Source: Woeseiaceae bacterium (GTDB taxonomy: Bacteria; Pseudomonadota; Gammaproteobacteria; Steroidobacterales; Woeseiaceae). Taken from it: 64,000 nucleotides of DNA. Below are positions 1 to 8,069 of this stretch, in pieces (position 1 is the first letter of the stretch; each line of letters begins with the position of its first letter). The translations under genes were made by a program, and so were the position numbers. The stretch spans positions 62,001 through 126,000 of the forward strand of contig JANQPG010000032.1 of the NCBI GenBank assembly GCA_028289545.1, read 5' to 3'. The notes beneath the pieces are model-generated. The model had not been told where the DNA came from. It did not search any database and was given only the letters and a program-made list of their open reading frames with translations.

Positions 1-2
1 AA

Positions 3-461
3 GTCTTTCTCATTGCAGACCCGAATGGATTGACCTCTGCTGACGCTGTTGCGATATTCGGAGCGATGCGGAGTGACGACACTACATTTCGAGAGTCGGT
101 CTGTCTGTCTACGGGCAAGTCCTGTGAATTAGTCAGGATCCGCGACGCATGGATTCCAGACTACTACCTGTTGGCGTTTCCCAAGGCGCAAGGTGAGCCA
201 ACGGTCGTGGAGGTTTCGGAAATGATGGCAATCGGTGTTGAGCGCGCAAAGCGCTTGGCCAAGGAGTATGTCGACGATCCCGAAGCCTACGGGTTGGTGT
301 ATAGCGGTTACAGCGCCCGGCGCGAAAAAGGTTGGCACATCCACATTATTCTCCTTGGAAACCGCTGGCGGAAGGCCTGGCTGTACTTTGTGCTTGCCGG
401 AAAAAACTTGCTTCAGGCCCTCGGGCTTCGGCGAGACGATGCACCAAGAGTCAAACGATGA
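3..461 (+). CDS. Hypothetical protein, 5' end outside window
   Basis: The frame is open from the first bases of the window, so the gene probably starts upstream; an internal TTG at base 30 is the first start-like codon seen but has no clear ribosome site. About 150 residues are visible. I do not recognise the family. The C-terminal part contains a GWHIHIILLGNRWRK stretch followed by a hydrophobic segment (WLYFVLAGKNLLQALG), which could be a buried helix rather than a true membrane span. The stop codon overlaps the start of the next gene in an ATGA arrangement (458-461), so the two are very likely co-translated. Function unknown. Confidence 0.6.
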   Translation, partial: VFLIADPNGLTSADAVAIFGAMRSDDTTFRESVCLSTGKSCELVRIRDAWIPDYYLLAFPKAQGEPTVVEVSEMMAIGVERAKRLAKEYVDDPEAYGLVYSGYSARREKGWHIHIILLGNRWRKAWLYFVLAGKNLLQALGLRRDDAPRVKR

Positions 462-1069
462 ATGAAGACGCCTGGCTAAGACTGATGGACGGGCTGTCGA
501 TCGGCACAAATCTGCCGACGTTTCAGAAGCTGACCAACGCGTACGCAGAGAGTCACAGGCACTATCACACTTCAACGCACATCGATGCCTGTCTAAGCCT
601 TTTCGAGCAGCATCGCCGGATCGCCGTCAGGCCCGCGGACGTCGAGTGCGCAATATGGTTTCACGACGCGGTCTACAAGCCCCTGTCCACGGACAACGAG
701 CTAAAGAGCGCAGATTGGGCCGAACGGTTCCTTCGAGACAACGACTGCAGCCAGGAGTCTCAAGACAACGTGCGAAACCTCATCCTGGCCACGGTTCACG
801 ATTCGGCAGCGGCCGATCCCGATACGAAGCTGCTCGTCGATGTCGATCTGTCCATCCTGGGGGCCGACGAAGCGGTGTACGATCGCTTCGAAGAGAACGT
901 ACGTCGTGAGTACAAGCTGGTGCCCATGCTGGTCTATCGACCGGGCCGCAGAAAGATCCTGGAGTCTTTTCTGGCTAGAGAAACCATCTACTTCACGCCC
1001 CCGATCAGAGACGAATACGAAATCCGGGCAAGAATGAATCTGGAACGGGCGCTTCGACGCCTCCAATGA
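458..1069 (+). CDS. HD-superfamily predicted metal-dependent phosphohydrolase
   Basis: A 203-residue soluble protein. The start ATG at 458 overlaps the previous stop (ATGA). Near residues 33-42 there is an HYHTSTHID segment and near 65-70 a WFHDAVY segment, giving the spaced His...His-Asp pattern of HD-domain hydrolases; a later TVHD around residue 108 and a VDVDLSILG segment fit the remaining metal-binding and conserved positions of the family of small predicted HD hydrolases. Known members are mostly uncharacterised; substrates are presumed to be nucleotides or other phosphoesters. A longer frame exists upstream in the same phase, but it lies inside the preceding gene, so I take 458 as the start. 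Confidence 0.8.
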   Translation: MNEDAWLRLMDGLSIGTNLPTFQKLTNAYAESHRHYHTSTHIDACLSLFEQHRRIAVRPADVECAIWFHDAVYKPLSTDNELKSADWAERFLRDNDCSQESQDNVRNLILATVHDSAAADPDTKLLVDVDLSILGADEAVYDRFEENVRREYKLVPMLVYRPGRRKILESFLARETIYFTPPIRDEYEIRARMNLERALRRLQ

Positions 1070-1131
1070 CCAAGGGGTGTTGCATCACCTCACGATAGAA
1101 CCGCCGCGTTCGGGCAACCAATTACGACGCG

Positions 1132-1353
1132 TCAAGAGTCGCACCACCGGAATACCTCCTCGAGCTCCACGCCGAAGACTCGCGAAATACGGAAGGCACT
1201 TTCGAGCGACGGTGAGTACCGATCTTTCTCGATGGCCGCAATGGTCTGACGCGTAACGCCAATGAGATCACCGAGTTCAGCCTGGGTCATGCCGCCGTGC
1301 GCCTCGCGCAGCTCGCGAACCCGGTTCGTAAACGGCAGCCGCTTGCGGACCAC
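1132..1353 (-). CDS. Small Xre-family transcriptional regulator
   Basis: A 73-residue protein made almost wholly of one helix-turn-helix domain: MTQAELGDLIGVTRQTIAAI is the helix-turn-helix, followed by EKDRYSPSLESAFRI and the FGVELEEVFRW ending typical of the short YgzD/YozG-like Xre proteins. The GTG start at 1351-1353 lies one base from the stop of the upstream membrane-protein gene, so the two are translationally coupled. Such pairs of tiny Xre regulator and small membrane protein recur in bacteria; the regulator usually controls its own operon. Three GTTAA/TTAAC half-sites lie just upstream of the operon (1788-1854) and are the likely binding sites. Confidence 0.85.
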   Translation of the reverse strand: MVRKRLPFTNRVRELREAHGGMTQAELGDLIGVTRQTIAAIEKDRYSPSLESAFRISRVFGVELEEVFRWCDS

Positions 1354-1354
1354 G

Positions 1355-1777
1355 TTACGACGCGAGCTTCGTCATTGCGAGCTGCAGCACGTATTCGGCG
1401 AGCTGCGCGACAAAGAGGCTTGCAAACACGCCGTAGAACAACAGATCGGCGTTACCGAAGGCCAGATAATTGACCAACGCCGCGATCACTCCGAAGCCCA
1501 GCACGATACCGGACCAGTTGCCGGCTTTGTCGTGCACACGCTGCTCCCGCTCGTCGAGCCGGTCGTTTGTGTCGCCGGGCCGCAGCGCGGCGATCAGCGC
1601 ATGACCAACAATAGAGATCAGGATCAGTACCACGGTGAATTTGATCAGCAGCGGGACGCTCGGCGGCGCAAGTTGTCCGAGATCGGCGCTCAGGTTCGCG
1701 ACGGCCCCCGCATAGCTGAGTCCGCTGACGAGCAGCGCCGCCAGCATGATCCAGGCCGATTTTTCGTTAAACGTCAT
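1355..1777 (-). CDS. Small four-helix inner-membrane protein paired with Xre regulator
   Basis: A 140-residue protein with about four membrane spans: roughly residues 8-28 (IMLAALLVSGLSYAGAVA), 42-64 (LLIKFTVVLILISIVGHALI), 88-108 (WSGIVLGFGVIAALVNYLAF) and 110-132 (ADLLFYGVFASLFVAQLAEY). Between spans two and three is a charged cytoplasmic loop, DTNDRLDEREQRVHDKAGN, like the DERE motif of the DUF2178 family of small membrane proteins that sit beside Xre regulators. It is the first gene of a two-gene operon with the regulator. Its molecular role is not known. Confidence 0.75.
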   Translation of the reverse strand: MTFNEKSAWIMLAALLVSGLSYAGAVANLSADLGQLAPPSVPLLIKFTVVLILISIVGHALIAALRPGDTNDRLDEREQRVHDKAGNWSGIVLGFGVIAALVNYLAFGNADLLFYGVFASLFVAQLAEYVLQLAMTKLAS

Positions 1778-1787
1778 ACTTTATCCT

Positions 1788-1854
1788 GATGTTAAAAAAA
1801 CTTAACACACAGCTTAGCGCCGACATCAGATGGAAGTCAAATATTTTTAACATC
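1788..1854. promoter_or_regulatory. Inverted repeats upstream of the Xre/membrane-protein operon
   Basis: An 11-base sequence GATGTTAAAAA at 1788-1798 is repeated exactly as its complement TTTTTAACATC at 1844-1854. Within the left part, GTTAA (1791-1795) and TTAAC (1802-1806) form a second, closely spaced inverted repeat. All lie between the start of the membrane-protein gene (1777) and mtgA (1951), in an AT-rich patch. They look like operator half-sites for the small Xre protein; this is inference from position and symmetry. Confidence 0.45.
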
Positions 1855-1950
1855 CGTGTTTGACGGCGACCTTCGCGCCTGGCTGCTTTTGCTCACACGG
1901 CACCCAGCCGCTCCGAGATGATCCGGCAATCGCAGTGATAGACTCGCGCC

Positions 1951-2655
1951 GTGGCGCGAAAGAAACGAAATCGAAGCCGGAAACGGCAATGGCTCTACCG
2001 TATCTCGGCTGTCTTTGCGGGACTCTTTCTAGTTAGCCTGATGCTCGTCGTGCCCCTTCGTTGGTTCAATCCGGTCACGACATCTTTCATGCTGCAGGAC
2101 GGAAGCGGGCGCGACCCGATCCTGCACGAGTGGACAGATCGGACTGACATTAGCGTTGCAGCGACGCTGGCGGTCGTCGCCGCGGAAGACCAGAAGTTCG
2201 CCGACCACTTTGGCTTCGACGTGCAGTCGATTGTCGATTCGATCGAGGATTCCCAGGACGGAAAATCGCTGCGCGGCGCCTCCACGATTTCGCAGCAGGT
2301 GGCGAAGAATCTTTACCTGTGGTCCGGGCGAAGTTACGCACGCAAGGGCCTCGAAGCCTACTTCACGCTGCTGATCGAGCTCTGTCTGCCCAAGCGAAGA
2401 ATCCTGGAGATTTATCTCAACATCGCGGAGTTTGGCCCGGGGATCTATGGGGTGCCGGCCGCGAGCCGGTACTACTTCAACAAGGACCCGTCACGCTTGT
2501 CGAACTCGGAGGCCGCGTTGCTGGCAGCTGTCCTGCCCAACCCAAAGAGGCTACACGTCGACCGGCCCTCCCAATACGTTCGCGAACGGCAGCGCTGGAT
2601 TCGCGAGCAGATGGAGCGCTTGCACCGGGAGCGATGGATTATCCTGCTGGATTGA
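1951..2655 (+). CDS. mtgA: Monofunctional biosynthetic peptidoglycan transglycosylase
   Basis: A 234-residue GT51 enzyme that polymerises lipid II glycan strands without a transpeptidase domain, anchored in the inner membrane facing the periplasm. A basic N-terminus (ARKKRNRSRKRQ) precedes one membrane span (residues about 18-36). The GT51 motifs are visible: VVAAEDQKFADHFGFD with the catalytic Glu, GASTISQQVAKNL, KRRILEIYLNIAEFG and GVPAASRYYF. The length matches E. coli MtgA (about 240). The start is GTG at 1951, since no better in-frame start lies upstream. It stands alone, with a divergent regulator operon on its left and a lipoprotein gene about 195 bases downstream. Confidence 0.95.
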   Translation: MARKKRNRSRKRQWLYRISAVFAGLFLVSLMLVVPLRWFNPVTTSFMLQDGSGRDPILHEWTDRTDISVAATLAVVAAEDQKFADHFGFDVQSIVDSIEDSQDGKSLRGASTISQQVAKNLYLWSGRSYARKGLEAYFTLLIELCLPKRRILEIYLNIAEFGPGIYGVPAASRYYFNKDPSRLSNSEAALLAAVLPNPKRLHVDRPSQYVRERQRWIREQMERLHRERWIILLD

Positions 2656-2850
2656 CAGAGTACGATCTCGCCGACCTGGACAGCGTGCTGTCGCTGAAAC
2701 GCGACCGGGCGGGCGAGCTGAAGTACAATGCCGAACAAGTCGAAGTATTCGATCGGGCGCTCTGGGATGAGCCGCCCGCGATAAACGTTACAATCCACGA
2801 ACGCGGGCCGGCTTCGACCCGCTGCCGCAAAAGAAAAAAGGGTGGAATTC

Positions 2851-3213
2851 ATGAAAAGCAGCGTGTTTGCCGGATCCGTCGTACTCGTATTGGCGGTTGC
2901 CATGACTGCCGGCTGTGCGACCAAGCGCTATGGGCGCATGCAGCCGATTACCGATACCGAGGCGCAGTACTACGACTGCAAGGACATAGAAATCGAGCTC
3001 TCCAAGATCGCGGCGTTTCGCCAGGAAATTGCCGACGCGGAGATGGACGGGCGCTCCGTAGTGGCGTTCCTCGGGGATTTCGGCATCGGTAATGCCATGG
3101 AGAAGGACGACGCCCTGGACAGCGCGGCCGCCCGCGAAGCGGACCTCCTCAACCTGAAGACCGAGAAGGGCTGCTCTTTGCAGCCGGCCGGGGATGCGGT
3201 AGGGACCGACTGA
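2851..3213 (+). CDS. Small outer-membrane-type lipoprotein of unknown function
   Basis: About 120 residues. The chosen start ATG at 2851 (MKSSVFAG) is preceded by a good ribosome site (AAGGGTGG, 2838-2845); the in-frame GTG nine bases upstream lies inside that site. The N-terminus is a lipoprotein signal: a hydrophobic run ends in MTAGC, so the Cys at about residue 21 would be lipidated after signal peptidase II cleavage. Behind it the mature protein contains a CKDIEIELSKIAAFRQEI helix, an acidic middle and one further Cys near the end (KGCSLQP). I do not recognise a named family. Subcellular location in the outer membrane is likely because residues +2/+3 are Ala-Thr rather than Asp. Confidence 0.75.
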   Translation: MKSSVFAGSVVLVLAVAMTAGCATKRYGRMQPITDTEAQYYDCKDIEIELSKIAAFRQEIADAEMDGRSVVAFLGDFGIGNAMEKDDALDSAAAREADLLNLKTEKGCSLQPAGDAVGTD

Positions 3214-3292
3214 GGCGTCACTCAGTGCGCCGGGAACAATGGATTGTCTTACCGGATTGACGGGCATCGACTCTCGCGATTTCCCGGAGTCT

Positions 3293-3745
3293 TTAGAATC
3301 CGTGTTCTTCGCAGTCGATGGCGGCGTAGTTCGTGATCTTCCACCCGCCGCTTTGCTTTGCGCCGATGTACCAGCCGCAGGAGGTTTCCTCGTAGCCGCC
3401 CTCGTAGCGGTCCAGCCATTGCGTATAGATCGAGGTGATGGACGGATTAATCTGAACTGAGCGGTATCCGACCAGATCGCTGCCCACCCACTGTTCAGCA
3501 ACCCACTCTTTCATTGCGTCACCTAGCCAGCTCTTGCTTTCGTGCACGCTGGCTTCCTCGTCAGACGCATGATAAGTCACGGTCTCCGAGTAGTGGCTCG
3601 CGATCTCATCGAGTTTGGTCCAGGGTGCTTCCGCCCAGAGTGCCGCGTACCGGTCCTGGTACCAGCTGTCTGCATTGTCGCCGTGCTCGTCGGCAATCAC
3701 CGGCAGCGCCAGTCCGAGCAATACGGCCGTTGTCATCAATCGCAT
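3293..3745 (-). CDS. Secreted NTF2/SnoaL-like protein
   Basis: A 150-residue protein starting at ATG 3745 (MRLMTTAVLLGLALPVIADE), which gives a standard signal peptide cleaved around ADE; a start 16 codons upstream would bury the signal and is rejected. The mature part has the pattern of a small cone-shaped NTF2-like domain: YQDRYAALWAEAPWTKLDEIASHYSE, a central VHESKSWLGDAMKEWV, and a C-terminal sheet with QWLDRYEGGYEETSCGWYIGAKQSGGWKI, split here as two strands. Two Cys residues (ETSCGW and AIDCEE) could form a disulfide in the periplasm. Function unknown. It is transcribed away from the following gene across a shared 200-base promoter region. Confidence 0.7.
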   Translation of the reverse strand: MRLMTTAVLLGLALPVIADEHGDNADSWYQDRYAALWAEAPWTKLDEIASHYSETVTYHASDEEASVHESKSWLGDAMKEWVAEQWVGSDLVGYRSVQINPSITSIYTQWLDRYEGGYEETSCGWYIGAKQSGGWKITNYAAIDCEEHGF

Positions 3746-3805
3746 CGTTCTTCCAATGTTGTCCGGGGCATGGCAAATTTTCCGGGTAAACAACGGCTCT
3801 TGTCC

Positions 3806-3825
3806 TCCGGGCCTGCAAGCCCGGA
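3806..3825. other. Short perfect hairpin in divergent intergenic region
   Basis: TCCGGGC at 3806-3812 and its complement GCCCGGA at 3819-3825 form a seven-base-pair stem with a six-base loop. It lies between the divergent genes at 3745 and 3945. No T-run follows on either strand, so it is not an obvious terminator; a protein-binding or REP-like role is possible. Confidence 0.3.
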
Positions 3826-3944
3826 ATCCCGTATCAGGTACGGTCCATGCTCACTGATGCCCAGCCAGGCGCACCGGCTCACCCGAACGATCACGACGAA
3901 ATGTGGTCTATTCCTGCAACGCTGTATCCGTGAGACCAGGAAGC

Positions 3945-5225
3945 ATGCTTGCAACACCCGGCCTGAATACCGCGGGCCCTCGCTTTCTTCTGGGCGCGGT
4001 ACTGTCCACCTGGCTCGTATGGCCGGGCATTGTCGGCGCCGGCGAGGCGCTGGAAGAGATCGAAGTACCGCTTGCACCGAAGGCCTACGAGCCGATGTCG
4101 GCCGACGTCCGTTCGGCCGTGGAACGCATAGCCATCCTGCCGAGCGACGCACAAACCGCGGAGGCGATTTCCGGTACGTATGACGAAGCACAGCCGGGCC
4201 TTGTCGGCGGCGCGGATGCCGGGCGCCGGCGGGCGGGCGTGTCCGGCCAGGTCGGTCAGATCAACGTCAATTTTCCCGTGCCGATACTGCAGATTCCGTC
4301 GGCAATCTTCGGCGGCCTGAGCGGCGCGGCAAGGGAGGAGATTCAGGAGTTTCGCGACGCACTCACCGAAGACATCGCGAACGCGGACAGTCAGCCCCTG
4401 ATGAATTCGGCGCTGGCGCTCGACGTCCATCACCATGTCAGAAGCCTGTCGAAGGTCGAGGCGCAGCTTTTGTCGTCGGTTGAAGGTATCCCCGACGCAA
4501 CGGGCGCCGTGCTGTTTGTTGGTTTCGACGATTTCAAAATGGACATCGACAAGAATCGCGCCACCCTGATTCTGACCGCTAGTGCCACGCTCGTGCGCCG
4601 TAGCGACAACACGACGTTGTACTCGCGGACGATGGAGTACCAGGACACCGACACGCTCAAGAACTGGACAAAGGACGACCTTGCGCTATGGCGTGATTAT
4701 GCGAACTTCGCCTCGCACTATCTTGCGCGTGAACTCGCCGGCGAGACATTCTTTCGGCAGCTTCTGCCGCTAACCCTGACGCCTCGCGCCACAGAATCGG
4801 CGCGCGCACACCGCAGGCTCGAGAACCGTTTCGTGAGCAAATCACCGGCTCCGGAACTCGCCTGGGACGCGGCACCCCGCGAAGCCGGCGACGATGAGGC
4901 GCCCGTCGCGCCGATCGCAACAAGCGAGCTCGCCTGGGACATCGAAATTTACGATGCCCACCGCATCGTCTACAGCGAGCGTGCGTTTTCGCCGTCACAC
5001 GTGCTGAGTTACGAACTCGAGCCCTGCCGGACCTACCGCTGGTCGGTGCGCCCCTCTCACGATACCGGCGCCCACACCGGTTACGGCGACTGGATGCGCC
5101 TAGTGTCGGCTAATGACGCCGAGTTCAAGGGCCGCAACGGCCTGATCGGGCGCGAGGCATCGGTGGCGCCCGCCTATACGCAGGACTTCCCTGAACTCGA
5201 GATCCAGTGTTCCAAGCGGCGCTGA
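3945..5225 (+). CDS. Large secreted protein of unknown function with C-terminal Fn3-like domain
   Basis: A 426-residue exported protein. ATG 3945 is preceded by AGGA at good spacing and gives an N-terminal hydrophobic signal (residues about 9-32, FLLGAVLSTWLVWPGIVGAG). The middle region (about 90-290) alternates helices and strands, including VERIAILPSD, VLFVGFDDFKMDID and an RRSDNTTLYSRTMEYQDTDT stretch; it resembles periplasmic assembly or lipoprotein-like beta domains without a clear family match. The C-terminal 100 residues carry SELAWDIEIYD, YELEPCRTYRWSVRPS and YGDWMRLVS, the spacing of a fibronectin-III-like fold, and an ELAWD phrase occurs twice. Two Cys residues could be disulfide-bonded. 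It stands alone. Function unknown. Confidence 0.65.
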   Translation: MLATPGLNTAGPRFLLGAVLSTWLVWPGIVGAGEALEEIEVPLAPKAYEPMSADVRSAVERIAILPSDAQTAEAISGTYDEAQPGLVGGADAGRRRAGVSGQVGQINVNFPVPILQIPSAIFGGLSGAAREEIQEFRDALTEDIANADSQPLMNSALALDVHHHVRSLSKVEAQLLSSVEGIPDATGAVLFVGFDDFKMDIDKNRATLILTASATLVRRSDNTTLYSRTMEYQDTDTLKNWTKDDLALWRDYANFASHYLARELAGETFFRQLLPLTLTPRATESARAHRRLENRFVSKSPAPELAWDAAPREAGDDEAPVAPIATSELAWDIEIYDAHRIVYSERAFSPSHVLSYELEPCRTYRWSVRPSHDTGAHTGYGDWMRLVSANDAEFKGRNGLIGREASVAPAYTQDFPELEIQCSKRR

Positions 5226-5272
5226 GCCGAACGGCCTTCCCACAGCTTCCGTAGACCTTCCAGCGCAACTCG

Positions 5273-6007
5273 CTACTGCGCCGTCCAGCCGCCGTCGACC
5301 AGCAGGCTGTGCCCGGTAATCATTCCCGCATCGGATGATGCAAGGTACATCACCGCATCGACGACATCGCCGATCGAAGCCAAGCGCTTCAGCGGAATGC
5401 GGTTCATCACAAACTCCTTGAACTCTGGATCGTCGAGCATCGGCTTTGTCAGCGGCGTCTCCACGAAGGTCGGTGCGACGGCGTTGACGCGGATACCCGA
5501 TGGCGCCAGCTCAACGGCCATCGCCTTGGTGAGTCCTTCGATCGCGTGTTTGGTCATGCAGTACACGGTGCGGTTGGGCGAACCGACGTGTCCCATCTGC
5601 GAAGACAGGTGCACGATCGACCCGCTGATCGATTGTCGCGTCATCACTCGAACGGCCGCCTGTGAGATTCGAAATGCCGCTCGAACATTCAGGCTGAGCA
5701 TGAAGTCGAGCGCTTCCTCATCGACGTCGACAAATGCCTGAGGCCGATTGCCCCCCGCATTGTTGACGAGAATACTCAGGCCATCAGCCGCGTCGATGCG
5801 CTCCAGGATCTCGTCTCCAGTGGCATCGAGCTGCCAGGCTTCCACGCGATCCGGGAAGCGCCTCGCCAGCTCTTCGATATCGCTTGCGGAACGCGCGACG
5901 GCTATGACTCTTGCGCCGCGCGACGCCAGCGCCTCCGCGCATCCGCGGCCAATACCCCGGCCGGCTCCTGTGACTAACGCCACCTGGTCGCTGAAGTCTT
6001 GTGACAC
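5273..6007 (-). CDS. Short-chain dehydrogenase/reductase (SDR), probable sugar or sugar-acid oxidoreductase
   Basis: A 244-residue classical SDR. Visible motifs: the nucleotide-binding TGAGRGIG (residues about 14-21), NNAGG, the catalytic Ser in HLSSQMG, and YCMTK with the catalytic Tyr and Lys; it ends in the usual LLVDGGWTAQ. The protein begins with GTG at 6005-6007 behind a near-perfect AGGAGGTGA ribosome site. It resembles the FabG/gluconate or glucose dehydrogenase group used in sugar catabolism. It is divergent from the LacI-type regulator across a 125-base region that contains a palindromic operator (6083-6103), so it is the best candidate for direct regulation. The real substrate cannot be read from sequence. 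Confidence 0.85.
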   Translation of the reverse strand: MSQDFSDQVALVTGAGRGIGRGCAEALASRGARVIAVARSASDIEELARRFPDRVEAWQLDATGDEILERIDAADGLSILVNNAGGNRPQAFVDVDEEALDFMLSLNVRAAFRISQAAVRVMTRQSISGSIVHLSSQMGHVGSPNRTVYCMTKHAIEGLTKAMAVELAPSGIRVNAVAPTFVETPLTKPMLDDPEFKEFVMNRIPLKRLASIGDVVDAVMYLASSDAGMITGHSLLVDGGWTAQ

Positions 6008-6082
6008 GTCGTCACCTCCTGGTTGTCGATCCCGGCACCGGCAGCTGCGGCGCTGCGGTACCGCTCAATGTGCGTTTCGTTG

Positions 6083-6103
6083 TGATAAAATTGCCGTTTA
6101 TCA
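6083..6103. promoter_or_regulatory. Perfect inverted repeat, probable LacI-family operator
   Basis: TGATAAA (6083-6089) and its exact complement TTTATCA (6097-6103) flank a seven-base spacer. The 21-base site sits between the divergent SDR gene and the LacI-type regulator gene, 29 bases before the regulator's ATG. Position and symmetry fit an autoregulatory operator; binding is inferred. Confidence 0.55.
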
Positions 6104-6131
6104 TGCGGTTACAAAGACGCAGACGAATAGC

Positions 6132-7154
6132 ATGAAGGTCACCCTGGACGATGTCGCGCAAAAGGCGGGAGTCAGCCGAGCAACGGTTGATCGCGTCCTC
6201 AATGAACGCGGTAATGTCAAGCAAAGCACCGCTGAGCGCGTTTACCGCGCGGTCTTTAACACCAATTACTTTATCGGTCCCGTCGCCGAGCGTGACGGCA
6301 AGATTATCTACAAGTTCGATTTTGTCTTTCCGATTCTGAAGACGGGTTACTTCGACGGCTTTACGAAAGAGATAGAGAACTCCCGACTGGCGTTTGCGCG
6401 GCTCAACTCGCGCGTTCAGTCGCACATGGTTGATGAACTCGAGCCCGAGATTCTCGCGGAGAAACTGATCGAAGTAGGCGCCGACACGGACGGCATTGCC
6501 TTTGTTGCGCTGGACCACCCGATCGTTCGCGAAGCCGTGGACACCCTGTCGAGGAACGGCGTCGGCGTCGTCAGCCTGGTGTCGGATCTGTCTCGCTCCA
6601 GCCGGCTCGGGTATGTCGGCCTGGACAATCGCGCTGCGGGACGGACCGCTGCGCTGTTGATGGGCCGATTCCTTGGCGACAAGACCGGCGGTTCGATCGC
6701 GCTGTTCCCAGGCCGCCCCAGCTATCGCGGCCATGAAGAACGGGAAGCCGGATTCAAAAGCATGATTCGTGAGCGCTTCTCGCGCTTCAACGTGATCGAT
6801 CTGCCGAGCCCCAAGTTCGACAACGAGGTTTCGTTTGTACAGGCCGAAAACGCGCTGCTGGAGCAACCCGATCTCGTCAGCATCTACAATACGGCGGGCG
6901 CCACGGACGGTATCGCTCGCGCGCTGAAGAAGCACGGCCGTGAGTGCGATATTGTTTTCATCGCCCATGAACTGAGCGAGCTAACGCGTAGCTACCTGAT
7001 TGACAACACGATCGATGTCATCATCAACCAGGATATCCGTCATGAGGTTTACTCGGCGGTCGAATTGCTGGTACGTCACAAGAAGAACGAGACGATCGAG
7101 TTGAGCGTGCGGCAGCCCAGAGTCGAAATCTACCTCTCCGAGAACGTCTACTAG
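6132..7154 (+). CDS. LacI-family transcriptional regulator with periplasmic-binding-protein-like sensor domain
   Basis: A 340-residue regulator. Residues 3-45 are a LacI helix-turn-helix (TLDDVAQKAGVSRATVDRVL) with the NERGNVKQSTAERV hinge region; the rest is a type I periplasmic-binding fold (FVFPILKTGYFDGF, GYVGLDNRAAGRTAALLMG, SIALFPGRPSYRGHEEREAG, IYNTAGATDGIARAL). The TVDRVLNERG variant is typical of LacI proteins whose sensor resembles sugar-binding proteins such as RbsB. The start ATG 6132 follows the operator-like repeat. The gene converges on the aldolase gene with a four-base overlap of the 3' ends. It probably controls the divergent SDR gene and perhaps neighbouring catabolic genes; the ligand is likely a sugar or derivative. 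Confidence 0.9.
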   Translation: MKVTLDDVAQKAGVSRATVDRVLNERGNVKQSTAERVYRAVFNTNYFIGPVAERDGKIIYKFDFVFPILKTGYFDGFTKEIENSRLAFARLNSRVQSHMVDELEPEILAEKLIEVGADTDGIAFVALDHPIVREAVDTLSRNGVGVVSLVSDLSRSSRLGYVGLDNRAAGRTAALLMGRFLGDKTGGSIALFPGRPSYRGHEEREAGFKSMIRERFSRFNVIDLPSPKFDNEVSFVQAENALLEQPDLVSIYNTAGATDGIARALKKHGRECDIVFIAHELSELTRSYLIDNTIDVIINQDIRHEVYSAVELLVRHKKNETIELSVRQPRVEIYLSENVY

Positions 7155-7942
7155 TCGCCTTTCGCGTCTTCGCCGAAGTCTTTGCGAAAACGGTTGACGA
7201 CGGAATCCGCCTGCGCGGCGAGCGTCAGCCCATCCTGCATCAGGATCAGCCACTGGTAGCCGCGCTCGTAACAGGCTTTTGCCTTCGCCCAGTCAGTGGC
7301 GATAGTGCCGAGGAACTTGTCGGATGCCAGCACCTTCGCTTCAATCTCCGCGATCGCGGCTTTAACCTGACCGCACGAGACATCGTTGTGGCCCATGCTG
7401 ACCGCAAGGTCCATCGGGCCAATGAAGATGCCGTCGATTTCCCGAACGGCCAGGATCTCATCCAGGTTCTGCATGGCGTCCTGGGTCTCGACGCTGACGA
7501 TGACCACGTTGTCGTGATTCGCCTGAGAAAAATATTCCGTGGTACTCGTACCGTAGTGTGCCGAGCGCGGGCTCATGGCCGCACCGCGTGTCCCGACTGG
7601 CGGAAACTTGCACGCCGCCACAGCGGCTTCAGCCTCTTCCCGGGTATTCACATAGGGAATGACAATGCCCTGAGCACCCGTGTCCAGAATTCGCTTGATC
7701 GCGACGGGGTCATTCCACGGTGAACGGACGAACGGCACGCAGGCTTTGGAGTTACCGATCGCCTGCAGTTGGCAAAGCAGCGAATCCAGTTCGACCGGCG
7801 CGTGCTCCATATCGACGATCAGCCAGTCGAACCCGGCCTTCGACATGATCTCGGCCGAGATGTTGCTGTTCATCTGCAGAAACGCACCGCAGGTCGCCAC
7901 CCCCGACTTGAGCTTTTTCTTTACCGCGTTTGTGTATGCCAT
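7151..7942 (-). CDS. HpcH/HpaI-type class II aldolase
   Basis: A 263-residue TIM-barrel enzyme of the HpaI/GarL/RhmA family, which cleaves 2-keto-3-deoxy sugar acids to pyruvate and an aldehyde with a divalent metal. Visible family motifs are GFDWLIVDMEHAP (with the metal/substrate His), RSPWNDPVAIKRILDTGAQGIVIPYV, RGAAMSPRSAHYG, VSVETQDAMQNLDEIL with the metal-binding Glu, and IDGIFIGPMDLAVSMG with the metal Asp. ATG 7942 is preferred over GTG 7951, because the AGAAG-like site is too close to the GTG. It lies downstream of the TonB receptor gene on the same strand, separated by a hairpin. In this setting it probably carries out the carbon-carbon cleavage step of a sugar-acid pathway. Confidence 0.9.
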   Translation of the reverse strand: MAYTNAVKKKLKSGVATCGAFLQMNSNISAEIMSKAGFDWLIVDMEHAPVELDSLLCQLQAIGNSKACVPFVRSPWNDPVAIKRILDTGAQGIVIPYVNTREEAEAAVAACKFPPVGTRGAAMSPRSAHYGTSTTEYFSQANHDNVVIVSVETQDAMQNLDEILAVREIDGIFIGPMDLAVSMGHNDVSCGQVKAAIAEIEAKVLASDKFLGTIATDWAKAKACYERGYQWLILMQDGLTLAAQADSVVNRFRKDFGEDAKGD

Positions 7943-8010
7943 TCTGGTCACTGGCTTCTTTTGGCCGAGGCTTCTCGCGCGTCCCGTATTCTAAGCAGTT
8001 TTGGAAGAGT

Positions 8011-8036
8011 CCGCCCCGGCTGTGCGGCCGGGGCGG
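8011..8036 (-). terminator. GC-rich hairpin after the TonB receptor gene
   Basis: CCGCCCCGGC (8011-8020) pairs perfectly with GCCGGGGCGG (8027-8036) around a six-base loop. It lies between the receptor stop (8070) and the aldolase start (7942). The following minus-strand sequence lacks a true U-run, so it may be a weak terminator or an mRNA-stabilising hairpin that lowers aldolase expression relative to the receptor. Confidence 0.5.
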
Positions 8037-8069
8037 TGTCGGCGCCGAGTTGCCTCGGCGCTCGGGGGG

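Noticed and set aside
2634..2850. Frame reading MDYPAGLTEYDLADLD after mtgA
   Set aside because: It looks protein-like for 60 residues but begins inside mtgA, has no ribosome site and runs out of frame through the lipoprotein gene.
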